Shown: positions 1 to 9,132 of the stretch, in pieces
Numbering within the stretch: the stretch's first letter is position 1
How the letters are laid out: every line of letters starts with the position of its first letter
Assembly: GCF_014858005.1 (NCBI RefSeq)
Contig: NZ_JACYOT010000001.1
Coordinates: 496,001-560,000 of the forward strand
Source: Propioniciclava soli
Lineage (GTDB): Bacteria; Actinomycetota; Actinomycetes; Propionibacteriales; Propionibacteriaceae
Reading direction: 5' to 3'
DNA: 64,000 nucleotides
Program-made: the position numbers and the translations under genes
Notes under the pieces: model-generated
Database searches by the model: none
What the model was told of the DNA's origin: nothing
The model's input: the letters and a program-made list of their open reading frames with translations, nothing else

Positions 1-212
1 CGGTCGTCGATCGGCTCGCTGGAGACGACGGCGGTGTTGCCGACGAGGATGTCGCCGCGGTCGGTGCCGAACGCAGCGTCGCGGACGCGGCGGTTGTTGG
101 CGTCGGCGGTGAGGGAGGGCGTCCGGACGACGTAGCTGAAGCTCGCGTTCAGCATCAGGGCCACGAACATGAGCATCACCACGACGCTCACCCGGCGGAT
201 CGGGCCGTTCAC
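1..212 (-). CDS. pbpA: Penicillin-binding protein PbpA, N-terminal part (cut by window edge)
   Basis: A class B transpeptidase that cross-links peptidoglycan, paired with the RodA glycosyltransferase encoded just upstream. Only the first 70 codons are present. They start at a GTG that overlaps the rodA stop by four bases (GTGA) and read MNGPIRRVSVVVMLM, a short basic stretch followed by one membrane anchor (about residues 9-25), then the extracytoplasmic start with a D-R-G-D-I-L motif typical of the PBP dimerisation region. Position directly after rodA in the pstP operon supports the call. The catalytic transpeptidase domain lies outside the window and cannot be checked. Confidence 0.85.
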   Translation of the reverse strand, partial: MNGPIRRVSVVVMLMFVALMLNASFSYVVRTPSLTADANNRRVRDAAFGTDRGDILVGNTAVVSSEPIDD

Positions 213-1681
213 CGCGCCTCCCCTTCCGTCGCACCAGAGGGCCCGTCGGCGAAGTCGGCGGGGTCGGGCCGCGGGGCCGCGACGGCGGGCAGGGCCTGCG
301 TGGGGTCGGCCGACAGCGAGGCGTACTCCTCGGCCGTGGGGGCCACCTGCGGGCGACGGGCCTGGTGGGTGATCGTCAGCATCACCCCGGCCAGGATGTA
401 ATTGGCGATGAGCGAGCTGCCGCCCTGCGACACGAACGGCGTCGTCACGCCCGTGAGCGGCAGCAGCCGCGTGACGCCGCCGATGATCGTGAACACCTGC
501 AGCGCGAACACGAACGCGACGCCCGCGGCGAGCAGCTTGCCGAACGGCTCGGTGGCGGCCAGCGCCGTCCGCAGCACCCGGGCCACGATCAGGCCGTACA
601 GCAGCACGACGGCGCAGAAGCCGACCAGGCCGAGCTCCTCGCCGAGCGCGGCGGCGATGAAGTCGTTCTTGGCGAGCGGCGTCAGGTACGGACGCCCCTC
701 GCCCCAGCCCGTGCCGAACAGCCCGCCCCAGGCGAGCCCGAACTGGGCGCTGATCACCTGCAGGTTGCGGTCGTAGTCGGTGAACGGGTGCAGCCAGGAC
801 GCGAACCGCGTCTGCACGTGGTCGAACATCTCATAGCCGACGAAGCCCAGCACGAGGATCAGCAACAGGCCCAGGACGGCCCAGCCCACGCGCTCGGTGG
901 CGGTGTAGAGCATCATCACGAACAGGCCGAAGAACAACAGCGTGGTGCCGAGGTCGCGCTGGAAGACGAGGATGAGCAGCGCTACCCCCCACGCGATGCC
1001 GATGGGGCCAAGATCGCGCGGGCGGGGCAGGTCGATGCCGAGGAAGCGGTGGCCGGCCATCGCCAGCACGTCGCGCTTCTCGACGAGGTAGGCGGCGAAC
1101 GCGATCGCCAGGATGATCTTGGCCAGTTCGGAGGGCTGGAAGCTGAACGGCCCCACCGCGATCCAGATGCGGGCGCCGTGGTTCTCGCGGCCGAGCACGG
1201 GCAGGAGCGGCATCAGCAGCAGCGCCAGCCCGGCGAGGAACCACACGTAGGTGTAGCGCTGCAGGCGGCGGTGGTCGCGCAGCGCCACGACGACGACGCA
1301 GTAGGCCGTGACGGCCGCGAAGAGCCACAACAGCTGCAGCTCGGCGCTGCGCAGGCTGTCGGCCTGGTCGAGGCGGTGGATCATCGAGATCCCCAGCCCG
1401 GTGAGCAGGAAGACCAGCGGCAGGATGATGGGGTCGGCGTACGGCAGCCGCCACTTCGTGACGCCCCACGCCACCAGCCCGAGCGCGAACCACGCCCCGA
1501 CGCCGACGTACCACGGCCCGGAGAACTGCAGCGGCCCGACCGACATCAGCCAGTCCGGCGGCAACGCGCCGTCCTGGTTGAGGTGCACCAGCAGATACCC
1601 CGACGCGCCGAGGGCCAGGGCGAGCAGCATCATGAGCAGCGACGCGACGCTGCGCTGCCGGCGGACGACGACCTCGGACAT
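209..1681 (-). CDS. rodA: RodA/FtsW-family peptidoglycan glycosyltransferase (SEDS)
   Basis: SEDS-family integral membrane protein of 490 aa that polymerises lipid II into glycan strands, working with the class B PBP encoded next to it. It has about ten hydrophobic segments and the family region around ENHGARIWIAVGPFSFQPSE (about residues 165-185), plus the C-terminal TGVTTPFVSQGGSS motif. The start ATG shares one base with the pstP stop (TGATG), so translation is coupled. The order fhaA-fhaB-pstP-rodA-pbpA matches the conserved actinobacterial elongation/division cluster, which favours RodA over the separate division FtsW. The C-terminal tail after about residue 445 is Ala/Pro/Asp-rich and cytoplasmic. 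Confidence 0.92.
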   Translation of the reverse strand: MSEVVVRRQRSVASLLMMLLALALGASGYLLVHLNQDGALPPDWLMSVGPLQFSGPWYVGVGAWFALGLVAWGVTKWRLPYADPIILPLVFLLTGLGISMIHRLDQADSLRSAELQLLWLFAAVTAYCVVVVALRDHRRLQRYTYVWFLAGLALLLMPLLPVLGRENHGARIWIAVGPFSFQPSELAKIILAIAFAAYLVEKRDVLAMAGHRFLGIDLPRPRDLGPIGIAWGVALLILVFQRDLGTTLLFFGLFVMMLYTATERVGWAVLGLLLILVLGFVGYEMFDHVQTRFASWLHPFTDYDRNLQVISAQFGLAWGGLFGTGWGEGRPYLTPLAKNDFIAAALGEELGLVGFCAVVLLYGLIVARVLRTALAATEPFGKLLAAGVAFVFALQVFTIIGGVTRLLPLTGVTTPFVSQGGSSLIANYILAGVMLTITHQARRPQVAPTAEEYASLSADPTQALPAVAAPRPDPADFADGPSGATEGEAR

Positions 1682-3126
1682 CAGCAGTCCTCACCCACAG
1701 GCGCGGGGGACGTGGCCGGCGTCACCTCCGCGGTCGGGGCCGGGCTCGCCGGCTCGGGGCTCTGGGGTGCGGGGGTCTGGGGCTCGGGGCTCTCGGAGGG
1801 TGGGGCGGGGGCCGGCGTGGCGGTGGCCTGCGCCCGGGCCTCGCGCTGGGCGACGCACTGCGCGGCCTTCTGGCGCAGCTCGACGAGCGTGGAGCGCGCG
1901 GCCGCCAGGTCGGGCGTCCGAATGTTCTGGCGGACGCGTTCGGCGTAGTAGGGCGGCAGATTGGCGATCTCGGTGTCGTCGGTCTCGAGCAGGGTCGAGA
2001 GCGGCAGGCCGGCCAGCTGGTCGGGCACGCCCCGGTAGAGCGCGACGTTGGCGTCGTTCGGGCCGACGAAGTACTGCGTCTGCGTGTAGGAGTACCAGAT
2101 GCCCCCGGCGCCGGCCAGCGCCACGATCGGCAGCAGGAAGGCCAGCGCCATGCGGACGCGGGAGCCGAGGCGGCGGCGTCCGGTCAACGCGTAGCGCTCC
2201 TCCTCGGTCATCGCGCGCTCGCCCGCCTCGTCGGGCGTCGGGTCGGTGACGACGGGCAGGGACGCGGTGCGCTCGGCCGACGTGGGCACCGCCAGCGTGC
2301 TGGCCGAGCCCAGCACGAGCACCGGCCCGGCGGGCCCGTCGATGGCGACGTCGGCGAGCACCAGGGTGATGTTGTCGTGCCCGCCTCGGGCATGGGCGAG
2401 CGCGACGAGCTCGGCGATGATCGCCGGCCGGTCGGCGTCCGCCGTCGCGATCGCGGCGAGCTCGGCGTCCGTCGCCAGCCCGCACAGCCCGTCGCTGCAC
2501 ACGAGCAGGCGGTCTCCCGGCACGATCTCGAGCCAGCCGAGATCGGGCTCGTGCTGCGGCGAGCCGTTGAGGACGCGGAGCACCAGCGAGCGGTGGGGGT
2601 GTTCGAGGGCCTCGGCCTCGGTGATCTTGCCCTCGTCGACCAGGGTCTGCACCCAGCTGTGGTCGCGCGTCACGCGGTGCAGCTGACCGTCGCGGACGAG
2701 GTAGGCGCGCGAGTCGCCGATGTTGACCACCGCGAGGCGGTCGTCGTGCAGCACGAAGCCGCACACCGTGGTGCCCATGCCCGCGAGGCTCGGATCGTCC
2801 TCCACCAGCTCGACGAGGCGCTCGTTGGCGCGGTTGAGCGTGTTGGCCATCACGGTGAGCACGTCGGTGAGCGAGCCGGCGTCCTCCTCGTGATCGACCG
2901 GGTCGGCCTCCCGCTCGGCCCGCGCGGCGGCGATGCGCGCGTCCAGCTGCGCGTCCGTCCGGGCGATCTCCTGGACGGCCACGGCGGACGCCAGGTCGCC
3001 GGCCGCGGCGCCGCCCATGCCGTCGGCCACGATGAGCATGCGGGGGGTCGCCAGCGCCGAGTCCTGGTTGTTGCTGCGGACGAGACCCACCTCGGTGTGC
3101 GCGTCGTAGGCGAGGGTCAGCGCCAT
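1681..3126 (-). CDS. pstP: PP2C-family Ser/Thr protein phosphatase PstP
   Basis: Dephosphorylates Ser/Thr kinases of the PknA/PknB type and their FHA-domain partners. The N-terminal PP2C domain (about residues 5-240) shows the metal-binding motifs: Asp22 in RSNNQDS, Asp35-Gly36 in VADGMGG, SDGLCGL and GGHDNIT. A single membrane segment follows at about 325-345 and then an extracytoplasmic tail ending in a Pro/Ala/Ser-rich stretch, the usual layout for actinobacterial PstP. The 481 aa length is close to the family norm. Start and stop each share one base with neighbouring genes, indicating a tightly coupled operon. Confidence 0.94.
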   Translation of the reverse strand: MALTLAYDAHTEVGLVRSNNQDSALATPRMLIVADGMGGAAAGDLASAVAVQEIARTDAQLDARIAAARAEREADPVDHEEDAGSLTDVLTVMANTLNRANERLVELVEDDPSLAGMGTTVCGFVLHDDRLAVVNIGDSRAYLVRDGQLHRVTRDHSWVQTLVDEGKITEAEALEHPHRSLVLRVLNGSPQHEPDLGWLEIVPGDRLLVCSDGLCGLATDAELAAIATADADRPAIIAELVALAHARGGHDNITLVLADVAIDGPAGPVLVLGSASTLAVPTSAERTASLPVVTDPTPDEAGERAMTEEERYALTGRRRLGSRVRMALAFLLPIVALAGAGGIWYSYTQTQYFVGPNDANVALYRGVPDQLAGLPLSTLLETDDTEIANLPPYYAERVRQNIRTPDLAAARSTLVELRQKAAQCVAQREARAQATATPAPAPPSESPEPQTPAPQSPEPASPAPTAEVTPATSPAPVGEDC

Positions 3127-3608
3127 CAGGCCTCCACGACGAGCAGCGTCCGCCCGATGCGCAACGTGTCGTTCGGGGTGAAGGGCACAGGTGTGCTGAT
3201 GCGCTCGTTGTTGAGGTAGGTGCCGTTGGTGGAGCCCAGATCCTCCACCAGGTAGCCGCGCTCCCCGCGGACGATGCGGGCGTGGCGGGTGGAGACGTAG
3301 TCGTCGTCGAGGATGAGCTGGCAGTCAGTCGAGCGGCCGATCTGCAGCGCCTGGCCGAGCTCCATCGTGAGGCCCTGCTGCTGGCCCTGGGTGATGCGCA
3401 GCGTCGAGGGCAGGGACTTCGCCGCCCGGCGTTCCCGCCACGACGGGGCGGCGCGCGGCGCGGCCGCGGGCGGGCGCTCCTCGGCGTCGGCGACCGGGAC
3501 GCGGCGTCCGAACAGGTCGGTGCGGATGATGTTGCCGCAGAAGAGGATGAACACCCACAGCAGGCCGAGGAAGGCGAACTTCAGGGCGAGGACGAGCAGC
3601 TCAGACAT
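3126..3608 (-). CDS. fhaB: Membrane-anchored FHA-domain protein FhaB (FipA-like)
   Basis: A 160 aa adaptor that binds phosphothreonine peptides in the Ser/Thr kinase network controlling cell-wall synthesis. An N-terminal membrane helix (about residues 5-28) is followed by a linker and a C-terminal FHA domain with the classic motifs IGRS, STRHARI and GSTNGTYLN. It overlaps the end of fhaA by eight bases and its stop shares one base with the pstP start. Size and topology match FhaB of mycobacteria and relatives. Confidence 0.93.
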   Translation of the reverse strand: MSELLVLALKFAFLGLLWVFILFCGNIIRTDLFGRRVPVADAEERPPAAAPRAAPSWRERRAAKSLPSTLRITQGQQQGLTMELGQALQIGRSTDCQLILDDDYVSTRHARIVRGERGYLVEDLGSTNGTYLNNERISTPVPFTPNDTLRIGRTLLVVEA

Positions 3609-4317
3609 CAGTCACCGGCGACCTGACGAGCATGCGCGTGTTGCCCAGCTCGACGCGCGACCCCTCGCGGAGCAGCGCGTTCTGCACCCGACGGCCGTCG
3701 ACGACGATGCCGTTGGTGGAGCCCATGTCCTCGATCGTGACCCGCGGGTCGGCCTGGGTGTCCGCACCGTCCTGGACGCTCACCCGCGCGTGGAGGCGCG
3801 AGACGCCCGGGTCGTTGATGCGCACGTCGGCGTCCGTGCCGCGCCCGATGGTGAAGCCCGGCGCCGAGAGCGGGTGCCGGATGCCGTTGACCTCCAGCAC
3901 GAGGGAGGCGCGGCGAATCGCGGTCTGCGTGGCCGGGGTGTCGGCCGCGGCTAGGGCCTGGCTGGTGATGGTGAAGCGGCCGACCGGCAGGGCGGCGTCC
4001 AGCTCGTAGGCGATCGTGACCGGCCCGTTGAAGACGTAGCCGGCGTTGGCCGCGTAGTCGCGCAGCTGGGGGATGATTTCGGCGTTCAGGGTGCGGCTGT
4101 ACGGCGTCAGGCGGTCGTAGTCGTGCGAGGAGAGGCCGATGGTGAAGTCGTTCGGCACCAGGTGGCGGTCGCGGGCCAGCAGCCGGGCCTCGGCGTCCAG
4201 CTCGCGCTGCAGCCGGGCCGTGATCTCGACGGGCTGGACGTCGCCCTTGAAGGCGCGTGCGAAGGCACCGTTGACCACCCCTTCGAGCTTGCGCTCGAGG
4301 TTGTCGAAGACGCCCAC
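3601..4317 (-). CDS. fhaA: FHA-domain protein FhaA with DUF3662 N-terminus
   Basis: A cytosolic adaptor of 238 aa: an N-terminal DUF3662 domain (about residues 1-125, starting VGVFDNLERKLEGVV) and a C-terminal FHA domain with TIGRG, SRLHARV and GSTNGIVV. The chosen GTG start lies 7 bases after AGGAGGGAGG, a strong ribosome binding site; the open frame continues upstream but without a better start. It is the first gene of the operon, so the promoter should lie between 4,318 and the treZ stop at 4,444. The protein is shorter than mycobacterial FhaA, which has a long linker that is missing here. Confidence 0.92.
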   Translation of the reverse strand: MGVFDNLERKLEGVVNGAFARAFKGDVQPVEITARLQRELDAEARLLARDRHLVPNDFTIGLSSHDYDRLTPYSRTLNAEIIPQLRDYAANAGYVFNGPVTIAYELDAALPVGRFTITSQALAAADTPATQTAIRRASLVLEVNGIRHPLSAPGFTIGRGTDADVRINDPGVSRLHARVSVQDGADTQADPRVTIEDMGSTNGIVVDGRRVQNALLREGSRVELGNTRMLVRSPVTDV

Positions 4318-4443
4318 CGCGTGCCTCCCTCCTGGCCGGTTCCGTTCGTCGGGCAGCACCAGCGTAGCCCCCGGGTCTGTGGCCGGGAGGCGCGCAGCGC
4401 CGCCTCCAGAGCGACGCGACACGCGGTGTGCCAGCGGACGAGC

Positions 4444-6180
4444 CTACCCGAGGAGCACGGCGACGGACGCGGGCCCCAGGGTCAGGACGCCTCCGGCCAG
4501 GGTCGCGTCGCCCGCGGAGGCCGTCAGCTCACCGTCGCAGCCGAGCTGCGCCGCGCAGTCGATCTCCACCGCGCTGCGGGGGGAGGCGACCACGGTGAGG
4601 GGGCCGTGGGTCATCGCGATCCAGTCCGCACCGTGGGCGACGGTGAGGGGCAGGTTGCCGCCCCGGTCATCGGGGTGCAGGTGGGTGCGCCGCAGCGCGA
4701 TCAGGGTGCGGTGCCAGGCGAGGGTGGCCGCGTGCTCGGGGTCGGACGCCTCGTCCCAGTCGAGCGTGCTGGCCGCGAAGGTGGCCGGATCCTGCGGGTC
4801 GGGAATGTCGGCACCGGGGCCGTAGATCTCGTCCCACCCGTGCTGGGCGAACTCGCGCATCCGGCCCTGCGTGACCAGCCGGCCCAGCTCGGGGTCGTGG
4901 TCGGTGAAGTAGCGGAACGGGCGGCGCGTGCCCCACTCCTGCCCCTGGAAGAGCATGGGCGTGAACGGGCTGAGCAGCAGCAGGGCGGCGCCGCCTGCCA
5001 CGGCGCCGGGGGCGAGGCGCTCGTCGGGCCGGTCGCCCAGGCCGCGGTTGCCGACCTGGTCGTGGTTCTGCGTGAACGTGACGAAGCGGCGGCGCTCGAC
5101 GTCGTCGGGCACCGGGGCGCCCCACGTCTCGTCGCGGAACGTCGAGAAGGTGCCGTCGTGGACGAAGACGCCCGTCAAGGCCTTTTCGAGAACAGAGATC
5201 GGGCCGAAGTCGACGTAGTAGCCGAACGTCTCCCCGGTGAGCCAGGAGTGCAGGGCGTGGTGCACGTCGTCGGCCCACTGGCCGTCCATCCCGAGGCCGC
5301 CCTCGGCGGTCGGGGTGATCATCGAGACCTGGTTGAGGTCGGACTCCGCGATCAGGGTGCGGCGCTGGCCGAGCTCGTCGCGCAGCGCGGTGACCGCGTC
5401 GGAGAGCTCGGCGAGCAGGTGCGGCTGCGAGTCGTCCACGAGGGCGTGCACGGCGTCGAGGCGGAGGGCGTCCACGTGGAAGTCGCGCAGCCAGCGGCAG
5501 GCGGCGTCCACGATGAAGGCGCGGACGCCGTCGGCGTGGGCGTCGTCGAGGTTGATGGCCGCGCCCCACGGGGTGTGGTGCTTCTCGGTGAAATACGGGC
5601 CGAAGGTGCTGACGTAGTTGCCGGCCGGCCCGAAGTGGTTGTAGACCACGTCGAGGCAGACCGCCAGGCCGAGGCCGTGGGCGGCGTCCACGAAGCGCTG
5701 CAGCGCCGCCGGGCCACCGTAGGCCTCGTGGACGGCGTACAGGCTGACGCCGTCGTAGCCCCAGCCGCGCTCACCCGGGAACGGCTGGACGGGCATGACC
5801 TCCACCGTGTCGACGCCGAGCTCCACCAGGTGGGGCAGCCGCTCGATCGCGGAATCGAGCGTGCCGGCGTCGGTGAACGTGCCGACGTGGAGTTCGTAGA
5901 ACACCCCGCCCAGCACCTCGGGGTAGGCCCAGCCGGCGTCGGTCCACGCGTGGGCGGGGGCGTCGAACACCTCGGAGGGGCCGTGGATGCCCTCGGGCTG
6001 GCGCGGGCTGCGCGGGTCGGGGCGGGGCTCGCCGCCGTCCACCGAGAGGAGGTAGCGCGTGCCCACCGGGAGGTCGACGGTGAAGCAGCCGTCGCCGGCC
6101 GGGGTCATCGGGTGGACGGTGTCGCCCACGTGGGCGTCCGCACGGTGGGCCAGGGGGGCCCAGAGTCGGATCTCAGGCAC
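4444..6180 (-). CDS. treZ: Malto-oligosyltrehalose trehalohydrolase TreZ (GH13)
   Basis: Releases trehalose from maltooligosyl-trehalose made by TreY. The 578 aa protein has an N-terminal carbohydrate-binding beta domain (about 1-100), the GH13 barrel with DVVYNHFGP, the nucleophile Asp in LRLDAVHAL, the acid/base Glu in LIAESDLNQ and the transition-state Asp in FTQNHDQVGNR, then a short C-terminal beta domain. It follows treY with an 8-base overlap, so the two enzymes of the pathway are co-translated. Length and motifs are typical. Confidence 0.95.
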   Translation of the reverse strand: MPEIRLWAPLAHRADAHVGDTVHPMTPAGDGCFTVDLPVGTRYLLSVDGGEPRPDPRSPRQPEGIHGPSEVFDAPAHAWTDAGWAYPEVLGGVFYELHVGTFTDAGTLDSAIERLPHLVELGVDTVEVMPVQPFPGERGWGYDGVSLYAVHEAYGGPAALQRFVDAAHGLGLAVCLDVVYNHFGPAGNYVSTFGPYFTEKHHTPWGAAINLDDAHADGVRAFIVDAACRWLRDFHVDALRLDAVHALVDDSQPHLLAELSDAVTALRDELGQRRTLIAESDLNQVSMITPTAEGGLGMDGQWADDVHHALHSWLTGETFGYYVDFGPISVLEKALTGVFVHDGTFSTFRDETWGAPVPDDVERRRFVTFTQNHDQVGNRGLGDRPDERLAPGAVAGGAALLLLSPFTPMLFQGQEWGTRRPFRYFTDHDPELGRLVTQGRMREFAQHGWDEIYGPGADIPDPQDPATFAASTLDWDEASDPEHAATLAWHRTLIALRRTHLHPDDRGGNLPLTVAHGADWIAMTHGPLTVVASPRSAVEIDCAAQLGCDGELTASAGDATLAGGVLTLGPASVAVLLG

Positions 6181-8965
6181 GGTGATCTCTTTCGGGGTCA
6201 GCGAGGGTGTCGGGGTCGGTGGGAGTCGGCTGGTGGACGGGCACGCTGCCGGTGTCGCCGCGCTCGAAGAACCGCCGCGACAACCAGCCGAGCAGGCCGG
6301 TCGACTCGGTGCTGCTCTCGGCCTCGGTCTCTGCAGCGGGCCGACCGCGGCGGGCGGGGTCGGCCGGCTGGGCGCGGAAGATCGGGCCGCCGGCGGTGAA
6401 CTCGCTTGCGAGGGCGTCCGCGTCGGCGTCCGCCGCGTCGTCCCCGCCGCCGGTGCGCTCGAGCGCCGCGGCCGGGTAGCGGCCCACGAGCTCGGTGAGC
6501 GAGGCGCTGCCGCCGTCGAACTCCGCGCCGGTGAACACGTTGCGCCAGCGGCCGGCCGGCAGGACGACGGCGTGCTGGGTGGGGCTCTGCTCGGCGAAGC
6601 TGCGGTGCAGGCGGATCGCGACGGTCACCACGTCCGTGCCGCGGGCGTAACAGACGGCGTGCCCGGTCGAGCTGGGCAGGGGGCGGTAGGTCGCGGTGGG
6701 GCCGACGAACGCGTGCGGACGCCGCCGGCGCAGCCGCAGGATCTCCCGGGTGAGGTGGAACTTCTCCTCCGCGAGGGTCTGGGGCTCGCGTCCGTCCAGG
6801 GTGCGGGCCAGGCCGGCGAGGGCGTCCCAGTCGAACGGGCCGCGGTTGTCGGGGTCGACCAGATAGTTCTGCGTGGTCTCGGTGGAGGAGTAGGTGTCGG
6901 CCACGCCCAGGCAGGTGAGCTGGATGGTCTTGCGGGTGAGGATCGCGACGCGCGCGCTGGCGTCGGTGAACGCGTACCAGTCGGCGAACGCCCCCATCAC
7001 GTCGTCGTTGCCGTACAGCTCACTGATGAAATCGGTGAGGGCCTGCTCGCGGGCGGCGTCCTGCTTGGTCCAGGACGTCCAGAGCTTCTGCTCGCGGGCG
7101 GCCTTGAGGAGGTAGTCGGTGAGGCGCTCCTGGGCGATGGGGCCCTCGGGCGTCCACGTGCCGGCGAGGATCTGCCACATCAGGTTCTCGGTGTGGCCCT
7201 CGACGGCCTCGGCCAGCGGGTGCAGCTTGGTGAGCAGGGCGCGCCACTCGGCGGCGTACTGGGCGAGGATGCCGATGCGGCTGCGGACGTCCTCGGAGCG
7301 CTTGGTGTCGTGGGTGGTGCCGCACGTCATGGTGTCGGGCCACTCGGCGGTCATCTGGGAGAGCCAGGCGTGGAACGTGTCGGGGGAGAGGCCCCAGGTG
7401 TCCGGGGCGCCGCCGACCTCGTTGAGCGCGACGAGGTGCGTCCAGCGGTAGAACGCCGTGTCCTCCACACCCTTGGCCGTCACCGCGCCGCAGACCTGCT
7501 GGAAGCGGACGACCAGCTCGTCGCGGACGGCTTGCTGGACGCGTCCCTGCGAGCCGACCTCGCGGCCCAGCACGAGATCGACGACCACCTCGAGGGTGTC
7601 GTGGTAGTCGGCCTCCAGGCGGCCGCGAGCCGTGGCGGCGGCCTCCTCGATCAGCTCGATCGACTCCTGCGAGGCGGGCTCGCCGGGCACCACGTAGGCG
7701 CGGTAGCGGTCGACCGCGATGACGAGCTCGGTGACGCACTCGCGGATCCAGGTGAACGTGTGGTCGCGCAGCATGATGTCGGCGCGGCAGATGGCGTGGG
7801 CCAGCGTCGCGATGCGGTGCACCTCGGCGAACAGGCTGGTGGTGGCGATCTCGCGCTTGGCCTGCTCGATCACGTCGGCCAGCGAGCCCGGGATGTCACC
7901 GGTGATGACGTGGGCGATCGTGCCGAGGTCGCCGTAGCCCGCCGCTTCGACCTGGAGGGCCTGGATGCGCCAGGCGGTGTCGTAGCCCGTCGACCCGGCC
8001 ACCGGCCAGTCGTCGGGCATCGACTCGCCACCCTCGAGGATCTTCTCGGCGGCGATGAACGCCCCGCCGGTGGCCATCGAGAGGCGGCGCATGTAGCCGC
8101 GAGGGTCGGCCAGGCCGTCGGGGTGGTCGATGCGGAAGCCGTCGATGTGGCCGGCGCGGAACAGGTCGAGCAGCAGGGCGTGCGTGCCGTCGAAGACGTC
8201 CGGATCCTCCACCCGCACCGCGACGAGGGTGTCGACGTCGAAGAAGCGGCGGAAGTTGAGCTCCTCGTCGGAGACCTTCCAGTAGGCGAGCCGGTAGAAC
8301 TGCTCGGCGACGCACAGCGGCATGGGCAGGTTCTCCGTGCCGGCGCGGACGGGGAAGACGTGGTCGTAGTAGACGAGCACGGGCTGCTCGCCGGCGTCCT
8401 CGAAGCCGGGGACGACGCGGCGTTCGAGGGTGATCTCGTTGCTGTCGAGCACCGTGCCGATGCGGGCGCCCAGCACGGGCATGAGGATGCCCTCGTCGCC
8501 GGCGTCCGTGCCGTCGAACCAGGCGGCGTAGGGCGATTCGGGGCCCTGCTGGAGCACCGACCACAGCGCCTTGTTGTGGTACAGCGGGGTGGGGACGCCC
8601 ATGTGGTTGGGCACCACGTCCACCACGATGCCCATGTCGCGCTCGTGCGCCGCCGTGGCGAGGCGCTCGAAGCCCTCGCGGCCCCCCATGGCCTCGTTGA
8701 TGCGCGTGTGGTCGACCACGTCGTAGCCGTGCGTCGAGCCCGGCGCGGACTGCAGGATAGGGCTGAGGTACAGGTCGGTGACGCCGAGATCCTCGAGGTA
8801 GTCGAGGTGCCCGATGGCCTGGTCGAACGTCAGGTCGGGGCCGAGCTGGAGGCGGTAGGTGGACACCGGCGTGCGGCGTCCGGCTGAGGGGACGTGCGAC
8901 GAGGTGGGCGAAAGGGTGGGGGAGGAGGACGTGGGGGCGTCGGCGTGGTCGTGGAGCTGGGTCAT
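6173..8965 (-). CDS. treY: Malto-oligosyltrehalose synthase TreY (GH13)
   Basis: Converts the reducing-end maltose unit of glycogen or maltodextrin into a trehalose unit; TreZ then cuts it off. Motifs include STYRLQL near the start, DVVPNHMGV, the catalytic Asp in DGFRIDHPDGL, the Glu in FIAAEKILEGGE and CGTTHDTKRSEDVR. I chose the ATG at 8,965 (MTQLHDHADAP) because homologous sequence starts about 40 residues later and the longer frame upstream is low-complexity. At 930 aa it is longer than usual owing to an Ala/Asp/Glu-rich C-terminal tail of roughly 80-100 residues with no recognisable domain. Confidence 0.93.
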   Translation of the reverse strand: MTQLHDHADAPTSSSPTLSPTSSHVPSAGRRTPVSTYRLQLGPDLTFDQAIGHLDYLEDLGVTDLYLSPILQSAPGSTHGYDVVDHTRINEAMGGREGFERLATAAHERDMGIVVDVVPNHMGVPTPLYHNKALWSVLQQGPESPYAAWFDGTDAGDEGILMPVLGARIGTVLDSNEITLERRVVPGFEDAGEQPVLVYYDHVFPVRAGTENLPMPLCVAEQFYRLAYWKVSDEELNFRRFFDVDTLVAVRVEDPDVFDGTHALLLDLFRAGHIDGFRIDHPDGLADPRGYMRRLSMATGGAFIAAEKILEGGESMPDDWPVAGSTGYDTAWRIQALQVEAAGYGDLGTIAHVITGDIPGSLADVIEQAKREIATTSLFAEVHRIATLAHAICRADIMLRDHTFTWIRECVTELVIAVDRYRAYVVPGEPASQESIELIEEAAATARGRLEADYHDTLEVVVDLVLGREVGSQGRVQQAVRDELVVRFQQVCGAVTAKGVEDTAFYRWTHLVALNEVGGAPDTWGLSPDTFHAWLSQMTAEWPDTMTCGTTHDTKRSEDVRSRIGILAQYAAEWRALLTKLHPLAEAVEGHTENLMWQILAGTWTPEGPIAQERLTDYLLKAAREQKLWTSWTKQDAAREQALTDFISELYGNDDVMGAFADWYAFTDASARVAILTRKTIQLTCLGVADTYSSTETTQNYLVDPDNRGPFDWDALAGLARTLDGREPQTLAEEKFHLTREILRLRRRRPHAFVGPTATYRPLPSSTGHAVCYARGTDVVTVAIRLHRSFAEQSPTQHAVVLPAGRWRNVFTGAEFDGGSASLTELVGRYPAAALERTGGGDDAADADADALASEFTAGGPIFRAQPADPARRGRPAAETEAESSTESTGLLGWLSRRFFERGDTGSVPVHQPTPTDPDTLADPERDHRA

Positions 8966-9132
8966 GCTGGGGGTCGCCTTCCGGTCGCGGGGTGCCCCCG
9001 CGGGAGCCGGGACGCGCTGCCGGGGTGCGTTCACGTCGGGGACCAACCTACCGTGTCGGACGCCCACCGGGCACCGGGCGTCTGTCCACTAGGCTCGCGT
9101 CGCGCCCATCGAGGCCGCATGAGCGGAGAGCC

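Noticed and set aside
365-1948. Long open frame on the plus strand opposite rodA and pstP
   Set aside because: Antisense shadow of high-GC genes: translation is Gln/Arg/His-rich with no fold-like pattern, while the minus strand encodes clear rodA and pstP.
4123-8887. Two very long plus-strand frames opposite fhaA, treZ and treY
   Set aside because: Same effect of GC-rich codons; the minus-strand frames carry full GH13 motifs.
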